Part shown: one piece after another, positions 5,894 through 11,187 of the stretch
Layout of the letters: every line of letters starts with the position of its first letter
How positions within the stretch are numbered: the first letter of the stretch is position 1
Assembly (NCBI GenBank): GCA_030425715.1
Contig: JAUIAA010000035.1
Coordinates: forward strand, 1 to 11,187
DNA length: 11,187 nucleotides
Direction of reading: 5' to 3'
From: Bacteroidia bacterium
GTDB taxonomy: Bacteria; Bacteroidota; Bacteroidia; Flavobacteriales; Flavobacteriaceae
Made by a program: the position numbers and the translations under genes
Notes under the pieces: model-generated
What the model saw: the letters and a program-made list of their open reading frames with translations, nothing else
Told to the model about the DNA's origin: nothing
Database searches by the model: none

Positions 5894-7216
5894 TTACAAA
5901 TCCAAGCCTAACTCTACATCTAGTTTTTGGGCAATCAGTTTAATAATTCTCGATTTCAAACCGGGAATTTTTATTTTTTCTACCACTTCATTTCCAAAAG
6001 CAAATAATAATAATGCTTTGGCTTCTTTGGCAGGAATACCTCTAGATTGCAAGTAAAATAACGCATTTTTATCTAGCTGTCCAATGGTACAGCCATGCGA
6101 ACATTTCACATCATCTGCAAAAATCTCTAATTGTGGCTTAGCATTGATAGCCGCTTTGTTTCCAATTAAAATATTATCGTTCTGTTGAAATGCATTGGTT
6201 TTTTGAGCCTCTTTGTTTACGATCACTTTACCATTAAAAACACCTGTAGCATTGTCGTCAAAAATACCTTTGTACAATTCATGACTTTCACAGTTTTCTT
6301 TTTTATGGTGAATTAAAGTATGGTTGTCTACATGTTGTTTTCCACCAATAATGGTAATTCCATTTAAATGGGAATCGATATACTGACCTTCATGGTAAAA
6401 CTCTAGGTTATTTCTAGTTAATTTCCCTCCAAAAGAAAAAGTATTTACCGAAACAATACTATTGTCTTTTTGCTGTACATAAGTACTATCAATTAAAGAG
6501 GCATTTTCTCTATCGTTTTGAATTTTATAATGATCAACTATAGCTCTTTTATGTGCAAAAACTTCTGTTACTGCGTTTGTAAGAACCGTATTGTTACTTA
6601 AACTTTGGTGACGCTCATAAATTTGCACATGTGAATTTTCGCCAACTACGATTAAATTTCTAGGTTGTAATAAAATTTCTTTTTCACTACCTGTTGAAAA
6701 ATAAACGATTTGAATTGGCTTAGAAAGTACCGTATTTTTAGGAATATTAATAAATGCACCTTCACTTGAAAATGCGGTATTTAACGAAGTTAAACTCTCC
6801 TCTTGATTTGCAATTTTACCAAAATAATGGTCTAATACCATTTTGTATTTCGGTCTTTTTAAAGCAGAAGAAATTAGGCAAATATCTGCTTCTTCGTGTG
6901 TGGTATTTGATAAAAAAGAACTGTAAGCACCATCGACAAATACAATTTTATACGATTCAATTTCATGCAAAAAATATTTTTTTACCTCATTCAATTCTAC
7001 TGTAGCTTCCAATTTAGGAAAAACACTAAAATCATTTTTTAGCAAACTATTTAGCGAAGTGTATTTCCATTCTTCATTCTTTTTAGTAGGAAATCCTTTG
7101 GCTTCAAAATTGGCCATGGCTTTGCTTCTAATATCATGAATATTAGATTCTAAATCTACTTCTCCGTTATTTTCAAACGCCATAAAAGAGGCGACTAATT
7201 TTTCTTTTAAATCCAT
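5894..7216 (-). CDS. sufD: SufD, scaffold subunit of SufBC2D
   Basis: SufD pairs with SufB to form the scaffold on which the nascent Fe-S cluster is built, and it helps iron entry. The 440-residue product has the family layout: an N-terminal helical region (about 1-60, including FPTKKNEEWKYTSL), a long right-handed beta-helix core (about 150-380) and a C-terminal helical end. The conserved KCSHGCTIGQLD motif (371-382) carries Cys372 and His374, corresponding to E. coli Cys358 and His360, the residues linked to cluster formation. It is the last gene of the sufA-to-sufD unit. A 101-bp gap rich in AAAGTT repeats separates it from sufC. Its 3' end meets the dioxygenase gene with no space for a terminator. 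Confidence 0.96.
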   Translation of the reverse strand: MDLKEKLVASFMAFENNGEVDLESNIHDIRSKAMANFEAKGFPTKKNEEWKYTSLNSLLKNDFSVFPKLEATVELNEVKKYFLHEIESYKIVFVDGAYSSFLSNTTHEEADICLISSALKRPKYKMVLDHYFGKIANQEESLTSLNTAFSSEGAFINIPKNTVLSKPIQIVYFSTGSEKEILLQPRNLIVVGENSHVQIYERHQSLSNNTVLTNAVTEVFAHKRAIVDHYKIQNDRENASLIDSTYVQQKDNSIVSVNTFSFGGKLTRNNLEFYHEGQYIDSHLNGITIIGGKQHVDNHTLIHHKKENCESHELYKGIFDDNATGVFNGKVIVNKEAQKTNAFQQNDNILIGNKAAINAKPQLEIFADDVKCSHGCTIGQLDKNALFYLQSRGIPAKEAKALLLFAFGNEVVEKIKIPGLKSRIIKLIAQKLDVELGLDL

Positions 7217-7317
7217 AATTTAATAGTTCAAAGTTTTAAAGTTTATAGTAGAAAAGTTAGGGGTAGTTGTAATTTAAAAGAAACAACTTTTAACTTTTCA
7301 TTTGCAAAACTTTTCAC
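7217..7317. repeat. AAAGTT-rich inverted repeats in the sufC-sufD gap
   Basis: This 101-bp gap has no gene. One side (7225-7244) carries CAAAGTTTTAAAGTTT-type repeats and the other (7283-7299) has AACTTTTAACTTTTC, their approximate reverse complement. A 9-bp perfect inverted pair GAAAAGTTA/TAACTTTTC (7251-7259, 7291-7299) encloses a 6-bp pair AGTTGT/ACAACT, so the region can fold. The wording resembles the flanks of the four-helix-bundle gene at 9973-10344. Confidence 0.5.
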
Positions 7318-8055
7318 TTATTTGACCCAATCGTATCCTTTTTCTTCTAATTCGTAAGCCAACTCTTTTCCTCCTGATTTTACAATTTTTCCATTGTGTA
7401 AAACATGCACAAAATCTGGCACAATATAATCTAATAACCTTTGGTAATGTGTAATTACAATTACGGCATTGTCTTTACTTCGTAATTTGTTTACACCATT
7501 GGCAACTATTTTTAAAGCGTCAATATCCAAACCAGAATCTGTTTCATCTAAAATAGCCAGCTTAGGCTCGAGCATAGCCATTTGAAAAATTTCGTTTCTT
7601 TTTTTCTCCCCACCAGAAAACCCTTCGTTTAACGATCTGGATAAAAATTTACTATCCATTTCTAATAAAGCCGATTTTTCACGAATCAACTTCAGCATAT
7701 CTTTCGCAGGTAAATCTTCTAACCCTTTGGCTTTTCTTTTTTGATTGATAGCCGTTTTGATAAAATTGGTTGTTGAAACTCCTGGTATTTCTACGGGGTA
7801 CTGAAAAGACATAAAGATACCTTCATGAGCTCTTTCGTCAGGAGCTAATTCTAAAATACTTTCATTGTCTAATAAAATATCACCACTATTTACTTCATAG
7901 GTTTCATTGCCTGCAATTACCGAAGATAAGGTGCTTTTACCCGATCCGTTTGGGCCCATAATAGCGTGTACTTCTCCTGCATTTACCTTTAAATCAATAC
8001 CTTTTAGTATTTCTTTATCTTCTATTCCTGCGTGTAATTTTTTTATTTCTAACAT
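7318..8055 (-). CDS. sufC: SufC, ABC-type ATPase of SufBC2D
   Basis: SufC is the soluble ABC ATPase that dimerises on SufB and SufD and drives the conformational change needed for cluster assembly. The 245-residue length is typical. The motifs are intact: Walker A GPNGSGKST (34-42, Lys40), Q-loop Gln85 in SFQYP, an ABC signature of the SufC type FSGGEKKR (146-153), Walker B LAILDE (166-171) and switch His203 in ITHYQR. There is no membrane domain. The start at 8055 follows a 30-bp AT-rich gap after the four-helix-bundle gene. Confidence 0.97.
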   Translation of the reverse strand: MLEIKKLHAGIEDKEILKGIDLKVNAGEVHAIMGPNGSGKSTLSSVIAGNETYEVNSGDILLDNESILELAPDERAHEGIFMSFQYPVEIPGVSTTNFIKTAINQKRKAKGLEDLPAKDMLKLIREKSALLEMDSKFLSRSLNEGFSGGEKKRNEIFQMAMLEPKLAILDETDSGLDIDALKIVANGVNKLRSKDNAVIVITHYQRLLDYIVPDFVHVLHNGKIVKSGGKELAYELEEKGYDWVK

Positions 8056-8084
8056 ATGTTAATTGTTTAATTTTTGATTAGAAA

Positions 8085-8482
8085 ATTAGCTAATGTTTCT
8101 TCTTTTAGAAGTTCCAATAATTTTATTTGTAACCTTTGCAATAGCCGTCAATTGATTTTGAAGACTTAATGTGCTAGGGTAATTATCAGAGTGTTCGCAT
8201 AGTTCTAACCAATAAAATGTTTCTTCTATTTCTTTAGCTGCAATTTTAAATTTATGGATAAAATCATTTTTACTTTCAGCATTTTGTGCTTCTCTTATAT
8301 TTGCTCCAATTGAGGTTCCAGATTTTAATAACTGATTGGCAATGATATATTTTCTTTGCTCTTCTAATGTTTCGCAAAATTGGATAACTTCAATAGAAAA
8401 TTCAAATGTTAATTGAACAATTATATTTTGATTTTTCTCCATTTGCTAATAACCCCATTTACAAATTATCACATTAACTAAT
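8085..8482. repeat. Imperfect inverted repeats bounding the second four-helix-bundle gene
   Basis: ATTAGCTAATGT at 8085-8096 and ACATTAACTAAT at 8471-8482 are reverse complements at 11 of 12 positions and enclose the whole 8086-8442 gene. On the sufB side CACATTAAC also occurs twice as a direct repeat (8470-8478 and 8486-8494, period 16), and the second copy covers the sufB stop codon. Arms this short and AT-rich could be chance, but a similar arrangement occurs at the other such gene. Confidence 0.45.
8086..8442 (-). CDS. Four-helix-bundle protein (23S rRNA intervening-sequence protein family)
   Basis: A 118-residue, all-helical protein with the hallmark SGTSIGANIREAQNAES (41-57) followed by FKIAAKEIEETFYWLELC (65-82), recalled from the IVP/TIGR02436-like four-helix-bundle family. 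Members were named for ORFs inside 23S rRNA intervening sequences, and relatives include the Avd proteins of diversity-generating retroelements; most have no proven function. Here the gene lies between sufB and sufC in the same orientation, 47 bp after sufB and 30 bp before sufC, so it is transcribed with them. No rRNA, reverse transcriptase or variable repeat is nearby. Short inverted repeats bound it. It is not closely similar to the other four-helix-bundle gene in this operon, which suggests two independent arrivals. Confidence 0.88.
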   Translation of the reverse strand: MEKNQNIIVQLTFEFSIEVIQFCETLEEQRKYIIANQLLKSGTSIGANIREAQNAESKNDFIHKFKIAAKEIEETFYWLELCEHSDNYPSTLSLQNQLTAIAKVTNKIIGTSKRRNIS

Positions 8483-8489
8483 CAGCACA

Positions 8490-9935
8490 TTAACCTACCG
8501 ATCCTTCCAAGGATATTTCTAATAATTTTTTGGCCTCCACGGCAAACTCCATAGGAAGTTTATTTAGCACCTCTTTACTAAAACCGTTTACAATTAAAGC
8601 AATAGCGCTCTCTGTATCTATTCCTCTTTGGTTGCAATAGAATAATTGGTCTTCGCCGATTTTACTCGTAGTGGCTTCATGCTCTATCTGTGCCGTTTTA
8701 TTTTTAGCTTCGATATACGGAAAAGTATGTGCCCCACAGGCATTACCCATTAATAAGGAGTCACACTGTGAAAAATTCCGTGCATTTTCCGCTCTAGCGT
8801 TAACCTGTACCAAACCACGATAAGAGTTTTGCGATTTCCCTGCTGAGATTCCTTTAGAGATAATGGTACTTTTGGTGTTTTTACCTAAATGAATCATTTT
8901 AGTACCTGTATCTGCCTGTTGGTAATTGTTGGTTACCGCGATAGAATAGAATTCGCCAACAGAATTGTTGCCTTTTAAAATACAGCTTGGATATTTCCAA
9001 GTTACCGCACTACCAGTTTCTACTTGTGTCCATGAAATTTTTGAATTTTCATGACAAATACCACGTTTGGTTACAAAATTGTAAACTCCACCACTTCCTT
9101 CTGCATCGCCAGGAAACCAGTTTTGTACAGTAGAGTATTTTATTTCGGCATCGTCCATAGCAATCAATTCAACCACAGCAGCATGCAATTGATTTTCATC
9201 TCTTGCTGGTGCAGTACATCCTTCTAAATAACTTACATAACTACCTTTATCGGCAATTACTAAAGTGCGTTCAAATTGGCCTGTTCCTCCTTCGTTAATA
9301 CGGAAGTAGGTTGATAATTCCATTGGGCATTTTACTCCTTTTGGAATATAGCAAAAAGATCCATCCGTAAAAACAGCCGAATTTAATGCTGCATAAAAAT
9401 TATCGGTTTTAGGCACAATGGTGCCCATGTATTTTTTTACCAGTTCAGGATGCTTTTGTATGGCTTCGGATATAGGACAAAAAATAATGCCTTTTTCGGC
9501 TAAAGTGTTTTGAAATGTGGTAGCTACTGATACAGAATCCACCACAATATCCATAGCAACACCAGTTAATCTTTTTTGCTCGTTTATAGATATTCCTAAT
9601 TTTTCAAAGGTTTTTAACAATTCAGGATCTACTTCATCTAAGCTATCTAATTCCTTTTTGGGTTTAGGCGCAGAGTAATAACTAATGTCTTGAAAATCTG
9701 GCTTTTGATAAGTTACGTTTGCCCATTCTGGCTCTTCCATGGTTTGCCAAATGCGAAAAGCTTCCAATCGCCAATCCGTCATCCATTCTGGCTCGTTCTT
9801 CTTTTTAGAAATGGCTCGAATCACCCCTTCATTAATACCTTTTGGAAACTTATCTGCCCCAAGGTCAGAATAAAATCCGTATTCGTATTCTTTCGTTTCT
9901 AATTCTTTCTTTAAATCGTCTTCGGTGTATTTCAT
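8490..9935 (-). CDS. sufB: SufB, scaffold subunit of SufBC2D
   Basis: SufB receives sulfur from SufE and holds the nascent cluster with SufD. The 481-residue product fits the family in length and shows YLEGCTAPARDENQLHAAVVEL with Cys240, equivalent to E. coli Cys254, QCDSLLMG with Cys391, equivalent to Cys405, and a C-terminal EHEATTSKIGEDQLFYCNQRG with Glu420, equivalent to Glu434. The N-terminus (KYEYGF-type helix, FPKGIN, EWMTDWRLEAFR) is full. The start at 9935 follows ACAGG, a weak Shine-Dalgarno-like sequence. It lies between two four-helix-bundle genes, unlike the usual sufA-sufB-sufC run. Its composition is AT-rich like the rest of this block. Confidence 0.97.
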   Translation of the reverse strand: MKYTEDDLKKELETKEYEYGFYSDLGADKFPKGINEGVIRAISKKKNEPEWMTDWRLEAFRIWQTMEEPEWANVTYQKPDFQDISYYSAPKPKKELDSLDEVDPELLKTFEKLGISINEQKRLTGVAMDIVVDSVSVATTFQNTLAEKGIIFCPISEAIQKHPELVKKYMGTIVPKTDNFYAALNSAVFTDGSFCYIPKGVKCPMELSTYFRINEGGTGQFERTLVIADKGSYVSYLEGCTAPARDENQLHAAVVELIAMDDAEIKYSTVQNWFPGDAEGSGGVYNFVTKRGICHENSKISWTQVETGSAVTWKYPSCILKGNNSVGEFYSIAVTNNYQQADTGTKMIHLGKNTKSTIISKGISAGKSQNSYRGLVQVNARAENARNFSQCDSLLMGNACGAHTFPYIEAKNKTAQIEHEATTSKIGEDQLFYCNQRGIDTESAIALIVNGFSKEVLNKLPMEFAVEAKKLLEISLEGSVG

Positions 9936-9940
9936 CCTGT

Positions 9941-10362
9941 TTTAAAGTTGTAATGTTAAAAGTAAAAAAGTATTAACTATCTAGTTGTTTTAAATACTTA
10001 ATCAATCCACTCAACATTTTTGAAATTTCAGATGCTTTTTTTAGCATCCCATCAAAATTTTCTTTGGTTATATATTTAATATCGTAGGCTAAGTAAAGTT
10101 GCGACCTAAATTCTCCAATAGATCCTTTAGCTATATACAAAAATCTTATAAATTCTTTATTTGTTTCTCTTTCAAATCCTTCAGCTATATTTGAGCTAAC
10201 AGATATAATTGATCTTCGAATTTGATCACTTAATGCAAAATCATTTTTAAAATTCGCTTCCTTAGTTAGGGTGTAAATTTCAATATTTAATTCCCTAGCT
10301 TTTTGCCAAGCAATAATGTCTTCAAATGAATTAAACTTTGCCATTCTTCTTTTAACTTTAAA
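9941..10362. repeat. Inverted repeats bounding the first four-helix-bundle gene
   Basis: TTTAAAGTT at 9941-9949 (sufB side) and AACTTTAAA at 10354-10362 (sufA side) are exact 9-base reverse complements and enclose the 9973-10344 gene. The motif is repeated again on the sufA side. The arms are short and AT-rich, so their significance rests on the similar pattern at the other gene. Confidence 0.45.
9973..10344 (-). CDS. Four-helix-bundle protein (23S rRNA intervening-sequence protein family)
   Basis: The 123-residue product begins MAKFNSFEDIIAWQKAREL and contains SVSSNIAEGFERETNKEFIRFL (about 52-73), the classic signature of the IVP-like four-helix-bundle family, followed by helices to the end (LIKYLKQLD). 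The start at 10344 is chosen, because the longer frame from 10410 adds 22 residues that overlap the end of sufA and are read from repeat DNA. An A/G-rich AAAAGAAGA precedes this ATG. It sits between sufA and sufB, 35 bp and 37 bp away. No function is proven for most relatives. It belongs to a different subgroup from the 8086-8442 gene, whose signature reads SIGANIREA. Any role in SUF biology is doubtful; a passenger element is more likely. Confidence 0.88.
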   Translation of the reverse strand: MAKFNSFEDIIAWQKARELNIEIYTLTKEANFKNDFALSDQIRRSIISVSSNIAEGFERETNKEFIRFLYIAKGSIGEFRSQLYLAYDIKYITKENFDGMLKKASEISKMLSGLIKYLKQLDS

Positions 10363-10381
10363 CTTGAATAACTTTAAACTT
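10353..10381. repeat. 13-bp tandem direct repeat at the end of sufA
   Basis: TAACTTTAAACTT occurs twice, at 10353-10365 and 10369-10381, separated by GAA. The second copy overlaps the first two bases of the sufA stop codon (10380-10382). Its reverse complement reads AAGTTTAAAGTTA. The repeat lies exactly at the border between sufA and the four-helix-bundle gene and may mark the insertion edge. Confidence 0.75.
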
Positions 10382-10709
10382 AAAGTGAAAATGACTCCCC
10401 ACACCCACAAGTTCTATTGGCATTCGGATTTTTAAATACAAAACCTGTTCCGTTTAACCCACCAGAATAATCTAGTGTTGTTCCTACTAAGTACAAAAAA
10501 CTTTTTTTGTCGACTACAATTTTAATATTGTTATTTTCAAATACTTTATCGCTTTCTTTTTGCTCTTTGTCAAAATTCAATTCATACGACAGTCCAGAAC
10601 AACCCCCACTTTTCACACCTACTCTAATAAAATCTATGGAGGCGTCAAATCCGTCTTCTTGCATAAGCTCTATGGCTTTTAGTTTTGCTTTTTCTGTTAC
10701 TTGAATCAT
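10380..10709 (-). CDS. sufA: A-type Fe-S carrier (HesB/IscA/SufA family)
   Basis: A-type carriers hold assembled clusters and hand them to target enzymes in the cytoplasm. The 109-residue product has the three conserved cysteines: Cys37 in KSGGCSGLSYE, and Cys101 and Cys103 in NRTCGCGESF near the C-terminus. The length and the N-terminal VTEKAKLKAIELM helix fit the family. Whether it is SufA, IscA or ErpA in type cannot be told by sequence alone; its place at the head of the SUF unit favours SufA. The start at 10709 lies just downstream of a strong -7 element and a palindrome. It is the first gene of the minus-strand unit that runs to sufD. Confidence 0.94.
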   Translation of the reverse strand: MIQVTEKAKLKAIELMQEDGFDASIDFIRVGVKSGGCSGLSYELNFDKEQKESDKVFENNNIKIVVDKKSFLYLVGTTLDYSGGLNGTGFVFKNPNANRTCGCGESFSL

Positions 10710-10713
10710 ATAA

Positions 10714-10729
10714 TTAGATTTATTCTAAA
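10714..10729. promoter_or_regulatory. Palindromic operator candidate at sufA
   Basis: TTAGA (10714-10718) and TCTAA (10724-10728) are separated by 5 bases, and with base 10729 the site matches 15 of 16 bases of the sufS site (3566-3581 in reverse orientation). It lies between the -7 element (10736-10743) and the ATG at 10709, only 4 bases before the start codon. A further half-site AATCTAA (10757-10763) lies upstream of the -7 element. Repression by an iron- or redox-responsive regulator is inferred, not shown. Confidence 0.55.
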
Positions 10730-10735
10730 TAACTG

Positions 10736-10743
10736 CAAAGATA
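10736..10743 (-). promoter_or_regulatory. sufA operon promoter, -7 element
   Basis: The minus strand reads TATCTTTG here, an exact match to the Bacteroidetes TAnnTTTG -7 consensus, 26 bases before the sufA ATG. The -33 region is a T-rich TTTTT rather than a clear TTTG. This should drive sufA through sufD. Confidence 0.65.
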
Positions 10744-10965
10744 GGCTAAATAAGTCAATCTAAAAACCATTTTGCGTGCAGAAATGCTTCTCCTTATTTC
10801 TGGGGAGTTTTATTTTTTAAGGATGCAATATATGGCTAAAAAGCTCGTTTCGGATATTAACAATTTACCCTAGTTATTAACATGATATTAACAAAAGTTA
10901 ATTAAATGTTAAAATTATTGATTTTAAATTGTTGATTTTAAATAAGTTGAATCAATTAATATGAA

Positions 10966-10996
10966 AACCGGCCATTCCCCAATCGGTTATTTTTTT
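10966..10996 (+). terminator. Terminator-like hairpin upstream of the right-hand gene
   Basis: AACCG (10966-10970) pairs with CGGTT (10984-10988) around a 13-base loop, followed by AT and a run of T to 10996. No plus-strand gene ends just before it. It could therefore be an attenuator in the leader of the 11093 gene or the end of a small transcript. A 15-codon ORF (10961-11008, starting MKTGHSPIG) spans it; nothing else supports that ORF. The stem is short. Confidence 0.35.
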
Positions 10997-11016
10997 CGTA
11001 AAGGATGAAAAATATC

Positions 11017-11049
11017 CCTGTTAAATTGCTATAAAAGTGACTTAACAGG
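11017..11049. promoter_or_regulatory. Perfect 8-bp inverted repeat before the right-hand gene
   Basis: CCTGTTAA (11017-11024) and TTAACAGG (11042-11049) are exact reverse complements 17 bases apart, 43 bases before the ATG at 11093. The half-sites are 25 bp centre to centre, so the site could bind a dimeric regulator or form a leader hairpin. The TTAAC core also appears in the palindrome at 10888-10901. Confidence 0.45.
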
Positions 11050-11092
11050 TATGGCATGTTTTAACAAAACAATAACAAAAAAGAAGAATTGT

Positions 11093-11187
11093 ATGAACAA
11101 TTTAACTAAATCCCTCAATCAGAAGTTACAGTTTAGCACAAATTGTAAACAAAGGTTAAAAACAAACTTATTGCCCAAATTAGTAGC
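11093..11187 (+). CDS. Start of an unidentified protein (3' end outside window)
   Basis: An ATG at 11093 opens a frame that stays open for 31 codons to the window edge, beginning MNNLTKSLNQKLQFSTN and continuing with many Lys, Leu and Asn residues. The upstream AAAAAAGAAGAA is the only ribosome-binding hint. A basic start of this kind, after a long AT-rich leader with TTAAC repeats, would suit a long flavobacterial signal peptide such as those of TonB-dependent receptors, but no hydrophobic core is reached before the edge. The family cannot be named. Confidence 0.5.
   Translation, partial: MNNLTKSLNQKLQFSTNCKQRLKTNLLPKLV

Larger units (their letters stand above)
10710..11092. other. Long intergenic region rich in AT repeats and palindromes
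   Basis: Apart from the sufA promoter at the left end there is no credible protein gene here. It holds a 7-bp stem CAGAAAT/ATTTCTG (10779-10785, 10796-10802) followed by T-rich sequence; two copies of GATATTAACAA (10853-10863, 10884-10894); the palindrome TTAAC-AAAA-GTTAA (10888-10901); two copies of TTGATTTTAAAT (10918-10929, 10932-10943); a terminator-like hairpin (10966-10996); and an 8-bp inverted repeat (11017-11049). The density of sites suggests control of the gene starting at 11093. No clear TAnnTTTG element was found on the plus strand. Confidence 0.6.

Noticed and set aside
8086..10344. A diversity-generating retroelement, because Avd proteins are related to four-helix-bundle proteins
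   Set aside because: There is no reverse transcriptase, template repeat or variable repeat in the window.
10345..10410. Longer four-helix-bundle protein overlapping the end of sufA
   Set aside because: The 22 extra residues come from the sufA 3' end and the 13-bp repeats; MAKFNSFEDIIAWQ is the family-typical start.
10779..10817. CAGAAAT/ATTTCTG stem plus T-rich tail as a plus-strand terminator
   Set aside because: No plus-strand gene precedes it, and the stem is AT-rich; kept only as a note in the intergenic entry.
1..11187. CRISPR array, tRNA, rRNA or transposase gene
   Set aside because: No regularly spaced long repeats, tRNA-like cloverleaf, rRNA sequence or transposase motif was seen on either strand.

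Overview
The window comes from a member of the Bacteroidetes, most likely the Flavobacteriaceae. The clearest sign is a SUF iron-sulfur cluster assembly locus in the flavobacterial arrangement: A-type carrier, sufB, sufC, sufD, sufS, sufE, a sufT-like DUF59 gene and a DUF2480 gene. The best promoter candidates fit the Bacteroidetes pattern (TAnnTTTG, with TTG about 20 bp upstream), and recognisable Shine-Dalgarno sequences are rare.

Layout, left to right. Positions 1-877 (+) hold the 3' end of a repeat protein with about seven units of ~43 residues. It meets the SUF genes at a probable bidirectional terminator (895-931). The minus strand from 3557 down to 929 carries sufS, then sufE-sufT-DUF2480, with a 68-bp palindromic repeat just upstream of DUF2480. 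Positions 3666-5889 (+) carry a membrane-anchored serine hydrolase and a JmjC/cupin-like Fe(II) dioxygenase, which split the SUF cluster and run head-on into sufD with 4 bp between stop codons. The minus strand from 10709 down to 5894 carries sufA, a four-helix-bundle (IVP-like) gene, sufB, a second and different four-helix-bundle gene, sufC and sufD. The last ~480 bp are a regulatory-looking intergenic region leading to the first 31 codons of an unidentified plus-strand gene at 11093.

How the genes work together. SufS takes sulfur from cysteine and SufE relays it. The SufBCD scaffold/ATPase builds the cluster, and the A-type carrier and SufT-like protein help deliver or mature it. DUF2480 has no known function. 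The two minus-strand SUF units, starting at sufA and sufS, each carry nearly the same 16-bp palindrome between the promoter -7 element and the start codon. This suggests that one regulator controls both halves of the split cluster.

Two features suggest a patchwork history. G+C, hand-counted in sampled 60-base rows, is about 42% to the left of ~2880 and about 32% to the right, with the change falling inside sufS. In addition, both four-helix-bundle genes lie between SUF genes and are flanked by short inverted and direct repeats, and a third gap (sufC-sufD) carries similar repeats but no gene.
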